DNA of 37,603 nt from Gallionella sp. (GTDB lineage: Bacteria > Pseudomonadota > Gammaproteobacteria > Burkholderiales > Gallionellaceae), in NCBI GenBank assembly GCA_028688275.1, contig JAQTYN010000033.1:1-37603 (forward strand), read 5' to 3'. Below the pieces are notes generated by a model. That model made no database searches. It worked only from the letters and a program-made list of their open reading frames with translations, and was not told the DNA's origin. Positions 1 through 8,065 of this stretch are shown here, piece after piece. A program made the translations under genes and the position numbers. The first letter of the stretch is position 1. Every line of letters starts with the position of its first letter.

Positions 1-995
1 GTGAAAATCACAACTCCGCTGGTGGTGTACCTACCACGGGGCATGTATGGGATGACGACTTGGCAGACTTTACCAATCAGCCGCCTAAGTGGTGGATGAT
101 CGGTTTAACAGCCAGTGCAATTTGGGTAGTACTGTACTTCACAATGTATCCAGCACTTCCTTTTGCTGCTACTGGTACATTCTTTAGCGGTGTTGGTTTG
201 CCAGGTTCTGGTCAATGGACAGCGATTAAAGAGTTGGCAGAAGACCAAAAAGTGCTGGATGATGCGCGTAAACAGTATGAAGATAAGCTGGAGTCCATGA
301 CACCTGCTGCAATTTTGGCAGATTCAGCTTTAACTGAGTACGTCACACGTTCTGGTAAAGTGTTGTTCAGTGACAATTGTGCTGGCTGTCATGGTCAAAA
401 CGGTGTTGGTTCAGTACAAAATGGCGACAAGTTTGCTAAACGCGAACAAGGCCTGATGGCTCCAGTGCTGTTGGATGATGACTGGTTGTATGGTGGTGAA
501 ATCAACGCCATTCATGAAACCATCACGGGTGGTCGTCAAGGTATGATGACTGCACATAAGGAAACTTTATCTGCTCAACAAATTGACGATGTTGCAAAAT
601 ACGTTAAGGCTTTGAGCGAAGGTAGTGGTGACTCTGAAGCAGCTGGTAAGAAAGTATTCACTGAAAGTGACTGTACCGCTTGTCATGGTGGTGATGCAAA
701 AGGGATCGCAGCAATGGGTTCTGCTAACCTGACTGACAAGGTGTGGCGTTTTGATGGTTCTTTGGAAGGCATCAAGCAAACCATCACTTACGGCGTGAAC
801 TCTGGTGATGCTGACGCACGTGTAGCTGTTATGCCTAACTTCACCACAGCGGGCAAATTGTCTGCTACGGAAATGAAGAAACTGGCAGTTTACGTGTACA
901 AATTCGGTGGTGGTAAGGCCGATGCAGCTGCTGCACCTGCTGTGGCTCCTGCTGCAGCTTCCGCTGTAGAACCCGCTGCACCAACAGCTAAGTAA
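1..995 (+). CDS. ccoP: cbb3-type cytochrome c oxidase diheme subunit CcoP (5' partial)
   Basis: Membrane-anchored diheme cytochrome c subunit of the high-affinity cbb3 oxidase, passing electrons from cytochrome c to the CcoN/CcoO core. The reading frame is open from the left edge of the window (codons begin at base 3), and its first residues contain TTGHVWDDDL, the usual CcoP N-terminal motif. The gene therefore starts outside the window, and the internal TTG at 60 is not the start. A membrane helix follows the PPKWW motif. Two haem-c motifs, CAGCH and CTACH, mark two cytochrome domains. The C-terminus is an Ala/Pro-rich tail of about 25 residues, probably a flexible periplasmic extension. 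The accessory genes ccoG, fixH, ccoI and ccoS follow on the same strand, as in typical cco loci. Identity is secure. Confidence 0.96.
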   Translation, partial: ENHNSAGGVPTTGHVWDDDLADFTNQPPKWWMIGLTASAIWVVLYFTMYPALPFAATGTFFSGVGLPGSGQWTAIKELAEDQKVLDDARKQYEDKLESMTPAAILADSALTEYVTRSGKVLFSDNCAGCHGQNGVGSVQNGDKFAKREQGLMAPVLLDDDWLYGGEINAIHETITGGRQGMMTAHKETLSAQQIDDVAKYVKALSEGSGDSEAAGKKVFTESDCTACHGGDAKGIAAMGSANLTDKVWRFDGSLEGIKQTITYGVNSGDADARVAVMPNFTTAGKLSATEMKKLAVYVYKFGGGKADAAAAPAVAPAAASAVEPAAPTAK

Positions 996-1050
996 TTGTC
1001 CATTTATCTGCACGGTGTGAGCTGTGCAGATTTTTTGAAAGGAAATCAAA

Positions 1051-1173
1051 ATGTCAAAGGACTTCGTATTTTGGGGCTTGATGATCGGAACAGCGGGTGC
1101 ATTTTCTGCAGTGATTGCTGCATTGGCATGGCTGTTTTACAACGCGAAAGTTAAAAATCGCGGCGATAAGTAA
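1051..1173 (+). CDS. 40-residue single-pass membrane protein in the cco operon
   Basis: Small ORF 55 bases after ccoP, before the terminator that closes the oxidase operon. It has a good ribosome binding site (AAAGGA, about 8 bases upstream) and an ATG start. The product begins MSKDFVFWG, has one hydrophobic helix (residues about 5-33), and ends with the basic, soluble tail KVKNRGDK. Because it is cotranscribed with ccoP, it may be a small accessory subunit or assembly factor of the oxidase. CcoM of Pseudomonas stutzeri is a precedent for a single-helix cbb3 subunit, but I cannot show homology. The position, the binding site and the clean helix make it a likely real gene. Its function is inferred from context only. 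Confidence 0.7.
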   Translation: MSKDFVFWGLMIGTAGAFSAVIAALAWLFYNAKVKNRGDK

Positions 1174-1188
1174 TTTAGACACTCCAAT

Positions 1189-1219
1189 AAAAGGAGGAGG
1201 ATCACCTCCTCCTTTTTTA
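1189..1219 (+). terminator. Rho-independent terminator of the ccoP operon
   Basis: A 12-bp perfect stem (AAAAGGAGGAGG / CCTCCTCCTTTT) with an ATCA loop runs directly into a T-rich tract. It lies 15 bases after the 40-residue ORF and separates the oxidase structural genes from ccoG. Confidence 0.88.
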
Positions 1220-1326
1220 TTCCCCAAAGTTATAGGGACACACTGTGTAATTTTTGTACGTTCAGAATTTGTACAGCGTATTCTTTGAAGTAGAGCCACT
1301 TAGTGGCATATCAATAGGAGCAGAGC

Positions 1327-2763
1327 ATGAGTGAACAGCAGAATCAAAAGGGTGCCGAATCTGGTCATGTATCAACGATTTACCATGAGCACGAGGAATG
1401 GGCGGTCAACATGGGCGAAAGTACCATTCATGCTAAGCGTATGCCTGGTTTTTTTCGTACGTTGAAATATGCAACTGAATCACTCTGGTTGATATTCTTT
1501 TTTGGAGCATATCTACGCTGGAATGGTAAGCAAGCACTGTTATTGGATGTCAATAATAGACAATTTCACATATTTAATCTGACTATTCTGCCTCAAGATA
1601 TATGGATGGTTTCCTTATTGCTTCTATTAACCGCTATGACGCTGTTTGCGGTCACTTCGGTTGCGTCACGGGTTTTTTGTGGCTATTTTTGCTTCCAAAC
1701 AGCATGGGTTGATTTGTTTACTTGGATTGAAGAAAAGGTTGAGGGAAATCCAAACGCACGTCATAAATTGGACGCTGCACCCTGGAATGCCAAAAAAATT
1801 CAAAAGAAGCTTATTAAGCACTGCATTTGGCTGGCAATTTCTGTTTTTACAGGAATAAGCTTTACCATTTGGTTTGAGGATGCTTTCGTCTATTGGCACG
1901 ATTTATTGAACCTAAACTTGACGTTACTTGAGTGGTCGACCTTGACTGCATTCACTCTGGGAACATATTTCTTGGCGGGTTTCCTGCGTGAACAAACCTG
2001 TTTCTGGTTGTGTCCCTATGCACGTATTCAGGCGGTGATGGCAGATTCTCAAACAATCTTTCCTACTTATGATGTGAAACGAGGTGAACCACGCGGAAAA
2101 ATTCGTCGTGGTGTTGAGGCTGATTCTATTAAACTAGGCGATTGTATTGATTGCTTCCAATGCGTGCAAGTTTGCCCAACTGGAGTTGATATTCGACAAG
2201 GACAGCAATTAGGCTGCATCACTTGTGGCCTGTGTTTGGATGCCTGCGATTCCATTATGGATAAGATTGGTCGCCCACGTGGTCTGATTCGCTATTCATC
2301 TTTAGATGAATTAGAGGGTAAACCTGTTAAAAAGCTGTATCAGCATCCGCGTACGCTTGTCTACATCGGAATTATTTTTATAGCTCTAGCTGGTATTGTC
2401 TGGGGTTTAACCCACTTAGGATCTATGACTCTACGCGTGATTCCAGAACGCCAGCCTTTGTATGTTAGCTTGAGTGATGGTTCTATTCGGAACCGCTATG
2501 AATTTAAGGTGGTCAACAAGACGGATAAGGATTTGCATGTTACGGTATCAGCCACAGGAGGTATTCCAGGTCAAGTGATCGTGGGTTCTGAAACGCCAAT
2601 TTTGACGCATCATGGACGTGGCACATCGTTTACCATATTTGTTAAGGCTCCAGCAGATGCAATTAAACTGGAAGCAACACCCATTGAGTTCCATGTTCAA
2701 GCGGTCGAAGATGCGGCTGTCGTTGCGCAGTATGGTAGTAAATTCTCCGCGCCTAAACGGTAG
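1327..2763 (+). CDS. ccoG: cytochrome c oxidase accessory protein CcoG (FixG/RdxA family)
   Basis: Polytopic membrane iron-sulfur protein needed for cbb3 oxidase maturation, proposed to reduce Cu(II) before CcoI-dependent copper delivery. At 478 residues it has the usual family length. Membrane segments carry the conserved FCGYFCFQTAW and CFWLCPYARIQ motifs. A ferredoxin-like domain follows with CIDCFQCVQVCPTG (from about residue 273) and CITCGLCLDACD, the ligands of two [4Fe-4S] clusters. After a further membrane helix comes the periplasmic Ig-like FixG C-terminal domain (about residues 370-478). The start has a clear GGAG site at about 1317. It leads the ccoG-fixH-ccoI-ccoS maturation cluster and has its own promoter region after the upstream terminator. 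Confidence 0.96.
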   Translation: MSEQQNQKGAESGHVSTIYHEHEEWAVNMGESTIHAKRMPGFFRTLKYATESLWLIFFFGAYLRWNGKQALLLDVNNRQFHIFNLTILPQDIWMVSLLLLLTAMTLFAVTSVASRVFCGYFCFQTAWVDLFTWIEEKVEGNPNARHKLDAAPWNAKKIQKKLIKHCIWLAISVFTGISFTIWFEDAFVYWHDLLNLNLTLLEWSTLTAFTLGTYFLAGFLREQTCFWLCPYARIQAVMADSQTIFPTYDVKRGEPRGKIRRGVEADSIKLGDCIDCFQCVQVCPTGVDIRQGQQLGCITCGLCLDACDSIMDKIGRPRGLIRYSSLDELEGKPVKKLYQHPRTLVYIGIIFIALAGIVWGLTHLGSMTLRVIPERQPLYVSLSDGSIRNRYEFKVVNKTDKDLHVTVSATGGIPGQVIVGSETPILTHHGRGTSFTIFVKAPADAIKLEATPIEFHVQAVEDAAVVAQYGSKFSAPKR

Positions 2764-2856
2764 TAGCGTGCATGTATTTAGAGTTTCTAGGTGATGCTCT
2801 AAGTGCTTGTTCTGTTTAAAATACCACTTGTCATTAATTATAAAGGGCAACATTGA

Positions 2857-3684
2857 ATGATTTCTCAAAGCAATAAAAAAGGTTGGCGCAATCCTTGGTT
2901 GTTTGGCTTGCTGGGTTTGGTGTTGTCTGGAGTCGCGATTAATGTCGTGTTTGTTTTAAACTCTTTGGATAAAGGTCGTTCCACCTTGGTGGATGAGGAA
3001 TACAACACGCGAAATCACAAGACAGATGCCGTCTTTTTAAAGGAGATTGAAGCGCAAAGTATTCTGGCTTGGAAAACCACCATTAAGCAACCTAAGTTTG
3101 TTCCTCTGAATGTGCCACAGCCCTACGAAATTGCGGTCGCGGATCTCAAGGGCGTGCCCGTCAGTGGTCAGATGGAAGTCATGGCATATCGTGCTTCTGA
3201 TGCAGCTAAGGATTTCAAAGTCGCGTTTAAGGAAACATCTCCTGGGCACTATCAAGGCTTTATGAATTTTGCATTGAAGGGTTATTGGAAGCTGCGAATT
3301 CGGGTTGTGCGAGATAAGGATGTTTTTGTCACGGAAAGTGAAAAGTTCTCTGTACGAGATGTTGCCGCACAAAATGCATTAGGTTGGAAGCTTCAGGTGA
3401 AACAACCTACTGAAGCTGTTCATGCGATGAAGCCAAGTACATTCGAAGTGTCGGCAAACGATGCACAGGGATTACCCGTAAGTGGGAAAATGACCGTGGT
3501 GGCAAACTATCGCTCATCGGATGTTAGCCAAGAATTTACCGTGCCTTTTAATGAAGTGTCTGCGGGTAAGTATCAAGGATTAGTTAAATTTCCAATCAAA
3601 GGAGATTGGGAATTGAGCATTCGCATCATTCGCGATAAGGATGTGTTTGAAATTGATAGTGATAAATTTATCGTTGCCGATTGA
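2857..3684 (+). CDS. fixH: FixH/CcoH family protein with tandemly duplicated periplasmic domain
   Basis: FixH (CcoH) is a single-pass membrane protein that stabilises the assembling cbb3 oxidase. Here one N-terminal helix (residues about 13-35) is followed by two homologous periplasmic domains, about residues 66-168 and 171-275. Each begins with a Q-x-(I/A)-L-(A/G)-W pattern, contains G(V/L)PVSG, then a G(H/K)YQG motif, and ends with RDKDVF followed by a K-F-x-V strand. FixH proteins are normally about 150-180 residues with one such domain, so this 275-residue form is an internal duplication. The gene sits between ccoG and ccoI, with an AAAGGG site about 12 bases before the ATG. The family call is secure. 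The role of the second domain is unknown. Confidence 0.88.
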   Translation: MISQSNKKGWRNPWLFGLLGLVLSGVAINVVFVLNSLDKGRSTLVDEEYNTRNHKTDAVFLKEIEAQSILAWKTTIKQPKFVPLNVPQPYEIAVADLKGVPVSGQMEVMAYRASDAAKDFKVAFKETSPGHYQGFMNFALKGYWKLRIRVVRDKDVFVTESEKFSVRDVAAQNALGWKLQVKQPTEAVHAMKPSTFEVSANDAQGLPVSGKMTVVANYRSSDVSQEFTVPFNEVSAGKYQGLVKFPIKGDWELSIRIIRDKDVFEIDSDKFIVAD

Positions 3685-3713
3685 TTTTGGACAATATTAA
3701 GTAGTTGGTATTA

Positions 3714-6158
3714 ATGACACAACATAGCGAATCTTGTTTTCATTGCGGGCTACCGATTGCGACTGATGCACATTATCACGCGTCACTTGAAGGAGTGGCG
3801 CGTGATTTTTGTTGTTTTGGCTGCCAATCGGTTTGCACCGCTATTTTTGACGCGGGATTGCAAGGCTATTATCAGCGCACGCCAGAAGGTGTATTGCTTG
3901 CCCCTCCACCTGATCTTCCTAAAGACATTGAAATCTATGACATAGATGAAGTGCAGCAGGACTTCACCACGTGTTCAGGTGAGGTGCGCGACATTCATTT
4001 GCTGGTGGAAGGCATACATTGTGCGGCGTGCGTATGGCTGATCGAGCGTGGCTTGTCGCGTGTGCCTGGGGTCGAGGCGGTGAACGTCAACCTCGCCGCT
4101 AAACGGGTGCATTTGCGCTGGAATAATCAGCAACGCAAGCTGTCTGACCTGATACGCGCATTAGGGAAAATCGGCTATGCGGGCGTGCCTTACGACCCTG
4201 AAGTGGCAGAAGGGGCGATGAAGAAAACCAATCGCGCCATGTTGTTCAGGCTGTTCTTCGCGGGTTTTGCCATGATGAACCTGAATTTGATCGCGATCGC
4301 GCTCTATTCAGGGGCGGATAAAGGCCCTTTTCTCAGTTTCTTTCATTGGATTGCGTTTGCATTAGCAACGCCCACTTTGCTTTATTCGGGCTTTCCTTTC
4401 TTCAAGGGCGCGTGGGGCGGCTTGCGTAATGGTCGTTTGACCATGGACTTGCCGATTGCCCTTGGCTTGACCGTCACTTACGTCTATTCCGTGTATGCGA
4501 CCTTGTCGGGACTGAAAGCCGTTTATTTCGATACCGTCACCAATCTGACTTTTGTGATTTTGATTGGTCGCTATCTGGAAGGCATGTTCCGTCATCAGGC
4601 GGTCGCCGCCACCAATCGTTTGATGGAGTTGCAACCCCGCTTTGCCACCGTGATGCAGGAGGGCGTGGAGCAAATTACCCTGATACGTGGGGTAAAGTTA
4701 GGCGACCATGTCTTGATTAAACCTGGCTATCAAGTGCCCGTCGATGGTGTGGTGCTGGAAGGGGAGAGTACGGTGGATGAGTCTATGCTCAGCGGGGAGT
4801 CGATTCCCGTGCATAAATCGGTGGGTGCTAGCGTGTCGGCGGGTACGTTAAATACCAATGGGGCGTTGTTGGTGGAAGTGCGCACCACGATGCAGAACAC
4901 CGTGCTGGCGAAAATTATTCGTTTGGTGGAAGAGGCGCAGGCTTCTAAAGCCCCGATACAACGGCTGGCGGACTCTGTGGTGCCGTGGTTTGTGTTTGTT
5001 ACCTTGATGTGTGCCAGCGTCACCTTTTTGGTCTGGATAGGGCAGGATTTTGAAACCGCGCTGATGGCAGCGACCTCAGTATTGATTATCACCTGCCCTT
5101 GCGCGTTGGGGATGGCAACGCCGATGTCCATTGCCGTGGCTTCTGGCTTGGGTGCCAAACACGGGATTTTGGTCAAAAATGGCTTAGTGCTAGAAACCTT
5201 ATCCAAGGTGACGCATTTCGTTTTTGACAAGACAGGCACGCTCACCGAAGGCAAAATGCGCGTGGCGCATATTCAGACCTTGGCGGGCGGCGATGCGCAG
5301 GAAATTTTAAGCCGTGCCGCCGCCGTGGAACGTTACAGCGAACATAGCGTCGCCAAAGCCATTGTGATTGAAGCCGACGCGCAACATATACACTACCGTG
5401 ATATACCCGTGCAGCAGTTTCAAGCCAGTGCGGGATTAGGCGTATCCGCTCAAGTCGCAGGGCAAACCGTGCTGTTAGGCAGTGTCGAATGGCTAAGACG
5501 CAATGGGGTGACGGGCGAGGAGGGGCTACAAACACAAGCCGTAGCATGGGAAACCCTTGCCATGAGCTGCGTCCACCTTGCGATAGAGGGACAGCATTGC
5601 GCCGTGTTGGCACTGGCAGACCGATTGCGCAGTGATGCACAAGTCTTGGTCAACTCCCTGCGCGCGTCAGGCATCCGCATGACCTTGCTCAGCGGGGATC
5701 GACAAGTGGTGGCGGAGGCGATTGCGCAACAATTAGGCGGCATGGAAGTCATTGCCGAAGTCATGCCGCAAGACAAAGACCAAGTGATTAAACGTCTGCA
5801 AGCAGACGGGGCGATTGTGGCGATGGTGGGCGATGGAATCAATGACGCACCCGCGCTGATTCGTGCTAATGTCGGTATCGCACTGGGGTCTGGCACCGAT
5901 GTGTCGGTCGAAAGTGCCGATATTGTGCTGATGCACAATGAATTGGATAAAGTGCGTATGGCAACCTTGCTGTCCCGTCGCACCTTGCGCACCATTAAGC
6001 AGAATATCGGGCTGTCATTCGTGTATAACCTCATTATGGTGCCGTTGGCGATGATGACCATGGTGACCCCCTTAGTGGCGGCGATTACCATGCCTTTCAG
6101 CTCGCTGATCGTCATCGGCAATGCCGCCCGCATTCGCAATTTGTTCAAAAACCAATAG
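3714..6158 (+). CDS. ccoI: copper-translocating P-type ATPase CcoI/FixI
   Basis: P1B-type ATPase that exports Cu(I) to the periplasm for insertion into the cbb3 oxidase. The N-terminus has the FixI-type Cys region (CFHC at residues 8-11, CCFGC at 33-37), followed by a heavy-metal-associated domain with CAAC at 103-106. Membrane segments include the transport motif CPC at 461-463. The catalytic core shows DKTGT with phosphorylated Asp505, and the hinge motif GDGINDAP near 706. I chose the ATG at 3714. An in-frame TTG at 3705 would add three residues, and neither start has a strong ribosome binding site. At about 814 residues it is the expected length for CcoI. ccoS follows after 10 bases, so the two are cotranscribed. 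Confidence 0.96.
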   Translation: MTQHSESCFHCGLPIATDAHYHASLEGVARDFCCFGCQSVCTAIFDAGLQGYYQRTPEGVLLAPPPDLPKDIEIYDIDEVQQDFTTCSGEVRDIHLLVEGIHCAACVWLIERGLSRVPGVEAVNVNLAAKRVHLRWNNQQRKLSDLIRALGKIGYAGVPYDPEVAEGAMKKTNRAMLFRLFFAGFAMMNLNLIAIALYSGADKGPFLSFFHWIAFALATPTLLYSGFPFFKGAWGGLRNGRLTMDLPIALGLTVTYVYSVYATLSGLKAVYFDTVTNLTFVILIGRYLEGMFRHQAVAATNRLMELQPRFATVMQEGVEQITLIRGVKLGDHVLIKPGYQVPVDGVVLEGESTVDESMLSGESIPVHKSVGASVSAGTLNTNGALLVEVRTTMQNTVLAKIIRLVEEAQASKAPIQRLADSVVPWFVFVTLMCASVTFLVWIGQDFETALMAATSVLIITCPCALGMATPMSIAVASGLGAKHGILVKNGLVLETLSKVTHFVFDKTGTLTEGKMRVAHIQTLAGGDAQEILSRAAAVERYSEHSVAKAIVIEADAQHIHYRDIPVQQFQASAGLGVSAQVAGQTVLLGSVEWLRRNGVTGEEGLQTQAVAWETLAMSCVHLAIEGQHCAVLALADRLRSDAQVLVNSLRASGIRMTLLSGDRQVVAEAIAQQLGGMEVIAEVMPQDKDQVIKRLQADGAIVAMVGDGINDAPALIRANVGIALGSGTDVSVESADIVLMHNELDKVRMATLLSRRTLRTIKQNIGLSFVYNLIMVPLAMMTMVTPLVAAITMPFSSLIVIGNAARIRNLFKNQ

Positions 6159-6168
6159 GAGTTCCACC

Positions 6169-6345
6169 ATGAACGTAATCTATAGTTTGATCCCAGGCAT
6201 GATGTTCTTTGGGCTGCTCTTTCTCGCCATCTTGGTATGGGCGGTCAAGAAGGGGCAATACGAGGACATGGAAGGCGAGGGCAGTCGTATCTTGATGGAT
6301 GACGACGATGACCTGCTACATAAAGACAGCAAATCGGGATCATAG
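6169..6345 (+). CDS. ccoS: cbb3-type cytochrome oxidase assembly protein CcoS
   Basis: Small single-pass membrane protein (58 residues) required for cofactor insertion into the cbb3 oxidase. It starts MNVIYSLIPGMMFFG, has one helix, then the family's characteristic cytoplasmic segment WAVKKGQYEDMEGEG followed by an acidic DDDDDLL stretch. An AGGAG site lies 8 bases before the ATG, which fixes this start. Upstream in-frame ATGs such as 6121 would overlap ccoI. It is the last gene of the maturation cluster. Confidence 0.94.
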   Translation: MNVIYSLIPGMMFFGLLFLAILVWAVKKGQYEDMEGEGSRILMDDDDDLLHKDSKSGS

Positions 6346-6360
6346 ACGGTGATAAGCTGC

Positions 6361-6402
6361 TAGTCGCTAGTCGCTAGTCGCTAGTCGCTAGTTGGTAGTT
6401 GG
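6361..6402 (+). repeat. heptamer tandem array (TAGTCGC)
   Basis: Six consecutive 7-base units: four exact TAGTCGC then two TAGTTGG. The array begins 15 bases after the ccoS stop. The same heptamer family (TAGTCGT, TAGTTGC, TAGTCGC) recurs in three arrays around guaA, the four-helix-bundle gene and guaB. A decayed trace in the opposite orientation may lie at about 6478-6496. Confidence 0.85.
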
Positions 6403-6564
6403 TAATGAAAGCGTATCCTGTGTGTAATTTTGTCATATATTCAAATAGGTATGCTCATATTTCCCCCGACAACTAAATGCTAACGACTATTAGCCGATTA
6501 TTTGTACGTACCACCCAATCGGTGGATATAATTTCGGTGGTTACGACAAAACGTACAGTGAAAT

Positions 6565-6600
6565 GCAAAGCAGGTCGGACTTTCGTTCGACCTGCTTTGC
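6565..6600. terminator. hairpin between convergent genes
   Basis: A 13-bp perfect inverted repeat (GCAAAGCAGGTCG / CGACCTGCTTTGC) with a 10-base loop lies between ccoS (plus) and the minus-strand gene ending at 6618. The T tracts on either side are weak, so this is a probable bidirectional terminator by position rather than a textbook one. Confidence 0.5.
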
Positions 6601-6617
6601 TTAGCACAAGAGAAAAC

Positions 6618-7295
6618 CTATTTTGCTACGATTACATCACCATTCGCTAACAAAGGTGCAGAAAGTATCCCAAACTCTTTGGGCGAGATGTATTGAATCA
6701 CAGGCTTTTCAGCACCACCCAGTGCGATATCCACGCCATGTTGCGGGTATAACCAGTGTACGGCTCCTGTTTTCTTTTCTTTGATGCGTTGTGTGGGTTG
6801 TCCAAAACGTTTGAGGAAAATATCTTCTTCGATTTTAATTGACGGCATATACGTTAAGCTCGCGATAGGCAGTTGACGTACATGAGGCACATCTTGCGGT
6901 GCAATCGTGATTTTCTTGCCGCTCCCCGTGCTACTCATACGTGCTCCACGTTCATAAATGCCACGAATTTCGCTTTCACTCACATTAACGACCATGATAA
7001 CCCGTGCCTTGAGACCCGCTGGGCGAACTTCCTCATAGAACATCTCCATGACAAGGTTGCCAGAAGGTGATTTAAATAAGGTGGGCTCGGCGACTTCACC
7101 AAAAACCTTATCAGCATCCTCCGTCGTACTTTGCCCCAAGGTCAAACTAAAAATACGTAGCGTATCGGGTGTAGGATGTTCAAGATGCCAAGGGAAATCA
7201 GTTTTCTTGATGGGTTCCGCACCCGTCCAGAAGAAAGATACGATGAAAATGAGTACAGACGAAATGCCGATGCCCCAGAGAATTTTACGTTCCAT
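6618..7295 (-). CDS. hypothetical membrane-anchored protein
   Basis: 225-residue protein I do not recognise. An N-terminal hydrophobic segment (residues about 7-24, ending FFWTG) would anchor it in the inner membrane with the rest in the periplasm. The soluble part has alternating strands and no Cys-rich or catalytic motif I can name. A phrase of the type LTLGQSTTEDADKVFG followed later by FLKRFGQPTQR suggests a repeated small fold, in which a short hydrophobic strand precedes an acidic helix and a phrase ending in FG. It lies 21 bases downstream of another minus-strand membrane-protein gene, so the two probably form an operon inserted between ccoS and hemN. A role in respiration or haem supply would be guesswork. 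Confidence 0.75.
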   Translation of the reverse strand: MERKILWGIGISSVLIFIVSFFWTGAEPIKKTDFPWHLEHPTPDTLRIFSLTLGQSTTEDADKVFGEVAEPTLFKSPSGNLVMEMFYEEVRPAGLKARVIMVVNVSESEIRGIYERGARMSSTGSGKKITIAPQDVPHVRQLPIASLTYMPSIKIEEDIFLKRFGQPTQRIKEKKTGAVHWLYPQHGVDIALGGAEKPVIQYISPKEFGILSAPLLANGDVIVAK

Positions 7296-7316
7296 ATTTT
7301 TGAATAAGTAAAGTGA

Positions 7317-7823
7317 TTAAGTAGATTTTAAATGCGGGTTTTTGGTGAGGTAATTATCTGGCAATTTTCCATCACGTGCCTGATAAACAGAATCGTTGCC
7401 CAAAACCACCAAAATGAGCAGTGCAACCATAAAAGGCAGCAGTCCAAAGCCACCGATCAGTGCTTTAGTTGCAATGGCGTTCCAATGTTGTGCGGCAGAG
7501 AGATAAATCCCGCCACCAGAAATAATGCATGTCACCGAGAGTAATGCCATGAAAATACGGTTGCGTCGCGCACCGATTTGCCAATGTGCTTTCACAAACC
7601 ACATCGCGTTGCTCGCGGCGATTGCTCTGGATTTAAGTTCGATATAGCCAATGATTATAAAAGAGGAGATAGGAACAATGGCAATGGCTAAAGGATAACT
7701 TTTTGACAATAAAATACTGATACAGAAAATCAGTACATGGTTGAAAATCAGATTAATGAGAAAAATCTCGTGTGGCCATCTGGCCATTTTGCCTTCGTCG
7801 GCGGTAATCGTGAACTGTTCCAT
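7317..7823 (-). CDS. hypothetical polytopic membrane protein
   Basis: 168-residue protein with four predicted membrane helices (about residues 20-40, 46-64, 91-110 and 124-144), a short cytoplasmic N-terminus and a basic, Asn-rich C-terminus. The stretch AMWFVKAHWQIGARRNR between helices two and three is strongly basic and probably cytoplasmic. A GGGAG site precedes the ATG on the minus strand. It is the first gene of a two-gene minus-strand unit with the anchored protein at 6618-7295. I recognise no family, although the style resembles small conserved membrane proteins of betaproteobacteria. Confidence 0.75.
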   Translation of the reverse strand: MEQFTITADEGKMARWPHEIFLINLIFNHVLIFCISILLSKSYPLAIAIVPISSFIIIGYIELKSRAIAASNAMWFVKAHWQIGARRNRIFMALLSVTCIISGGGIYLSAAQHWNAIATKALIGGFGLLPFMVALLILVVLGNDSVYQARDGKLPDNYLTKNPHLKST

Positions 7824-8004
7824 AAATAACTCCCTGTGATTTAACGGATTTCAAAAGTAGACTGACCAACTTAACTCAACGGTGCTGCGCCTTATCTTGG
7901 CGAGTCACCCAAAGCAAATTCGTAAAAGCCGCGTAGCTTAAAGGAATTTTGAAAATCTTGCCGATAAAATAATCCAAAAATGATGCTATCTCGCGCTTTG
8001 CAAT

Positions 8005-8032
8005 TTGCCGCATTGCATAGAGCTGGTATAGT
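8005..8032 (+). promoter_or_regulatory. candidate sigma-70 promoter of hemN
   Basis: TTGCCG, a 16-base spacer and TATAGT, with an expected transcription start near 8039, about 27 bases before the hemN ATG. I saw no convincing FNR box (TTGAT-N4-ATCAA) in the same intergenic region, although hemN genes are often FNR-regulated. Confidence 0.45.
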
Positions 8033-8065
8033 TGGAGTATTCCTTAAATTTGGGCAGTTGATCTC

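Noticed and set aside
5450..6148. Long open frame on the minus strand inside ccoI (232 codons).
   Set aside because: It is antisense to a strongly conserved ATPase region, has a Ser/Thr/Ala-rich composition typical of antisense frames, and has no ribosome binding site.
7824..8065. FNR or Anr box upstream of hemN, expected for this gene.
   Set aside because: No sequence close to TTGAT-N4-ATCAA was found. The TTGATCTCATGGCAA at the start codon lacks the second half-site.
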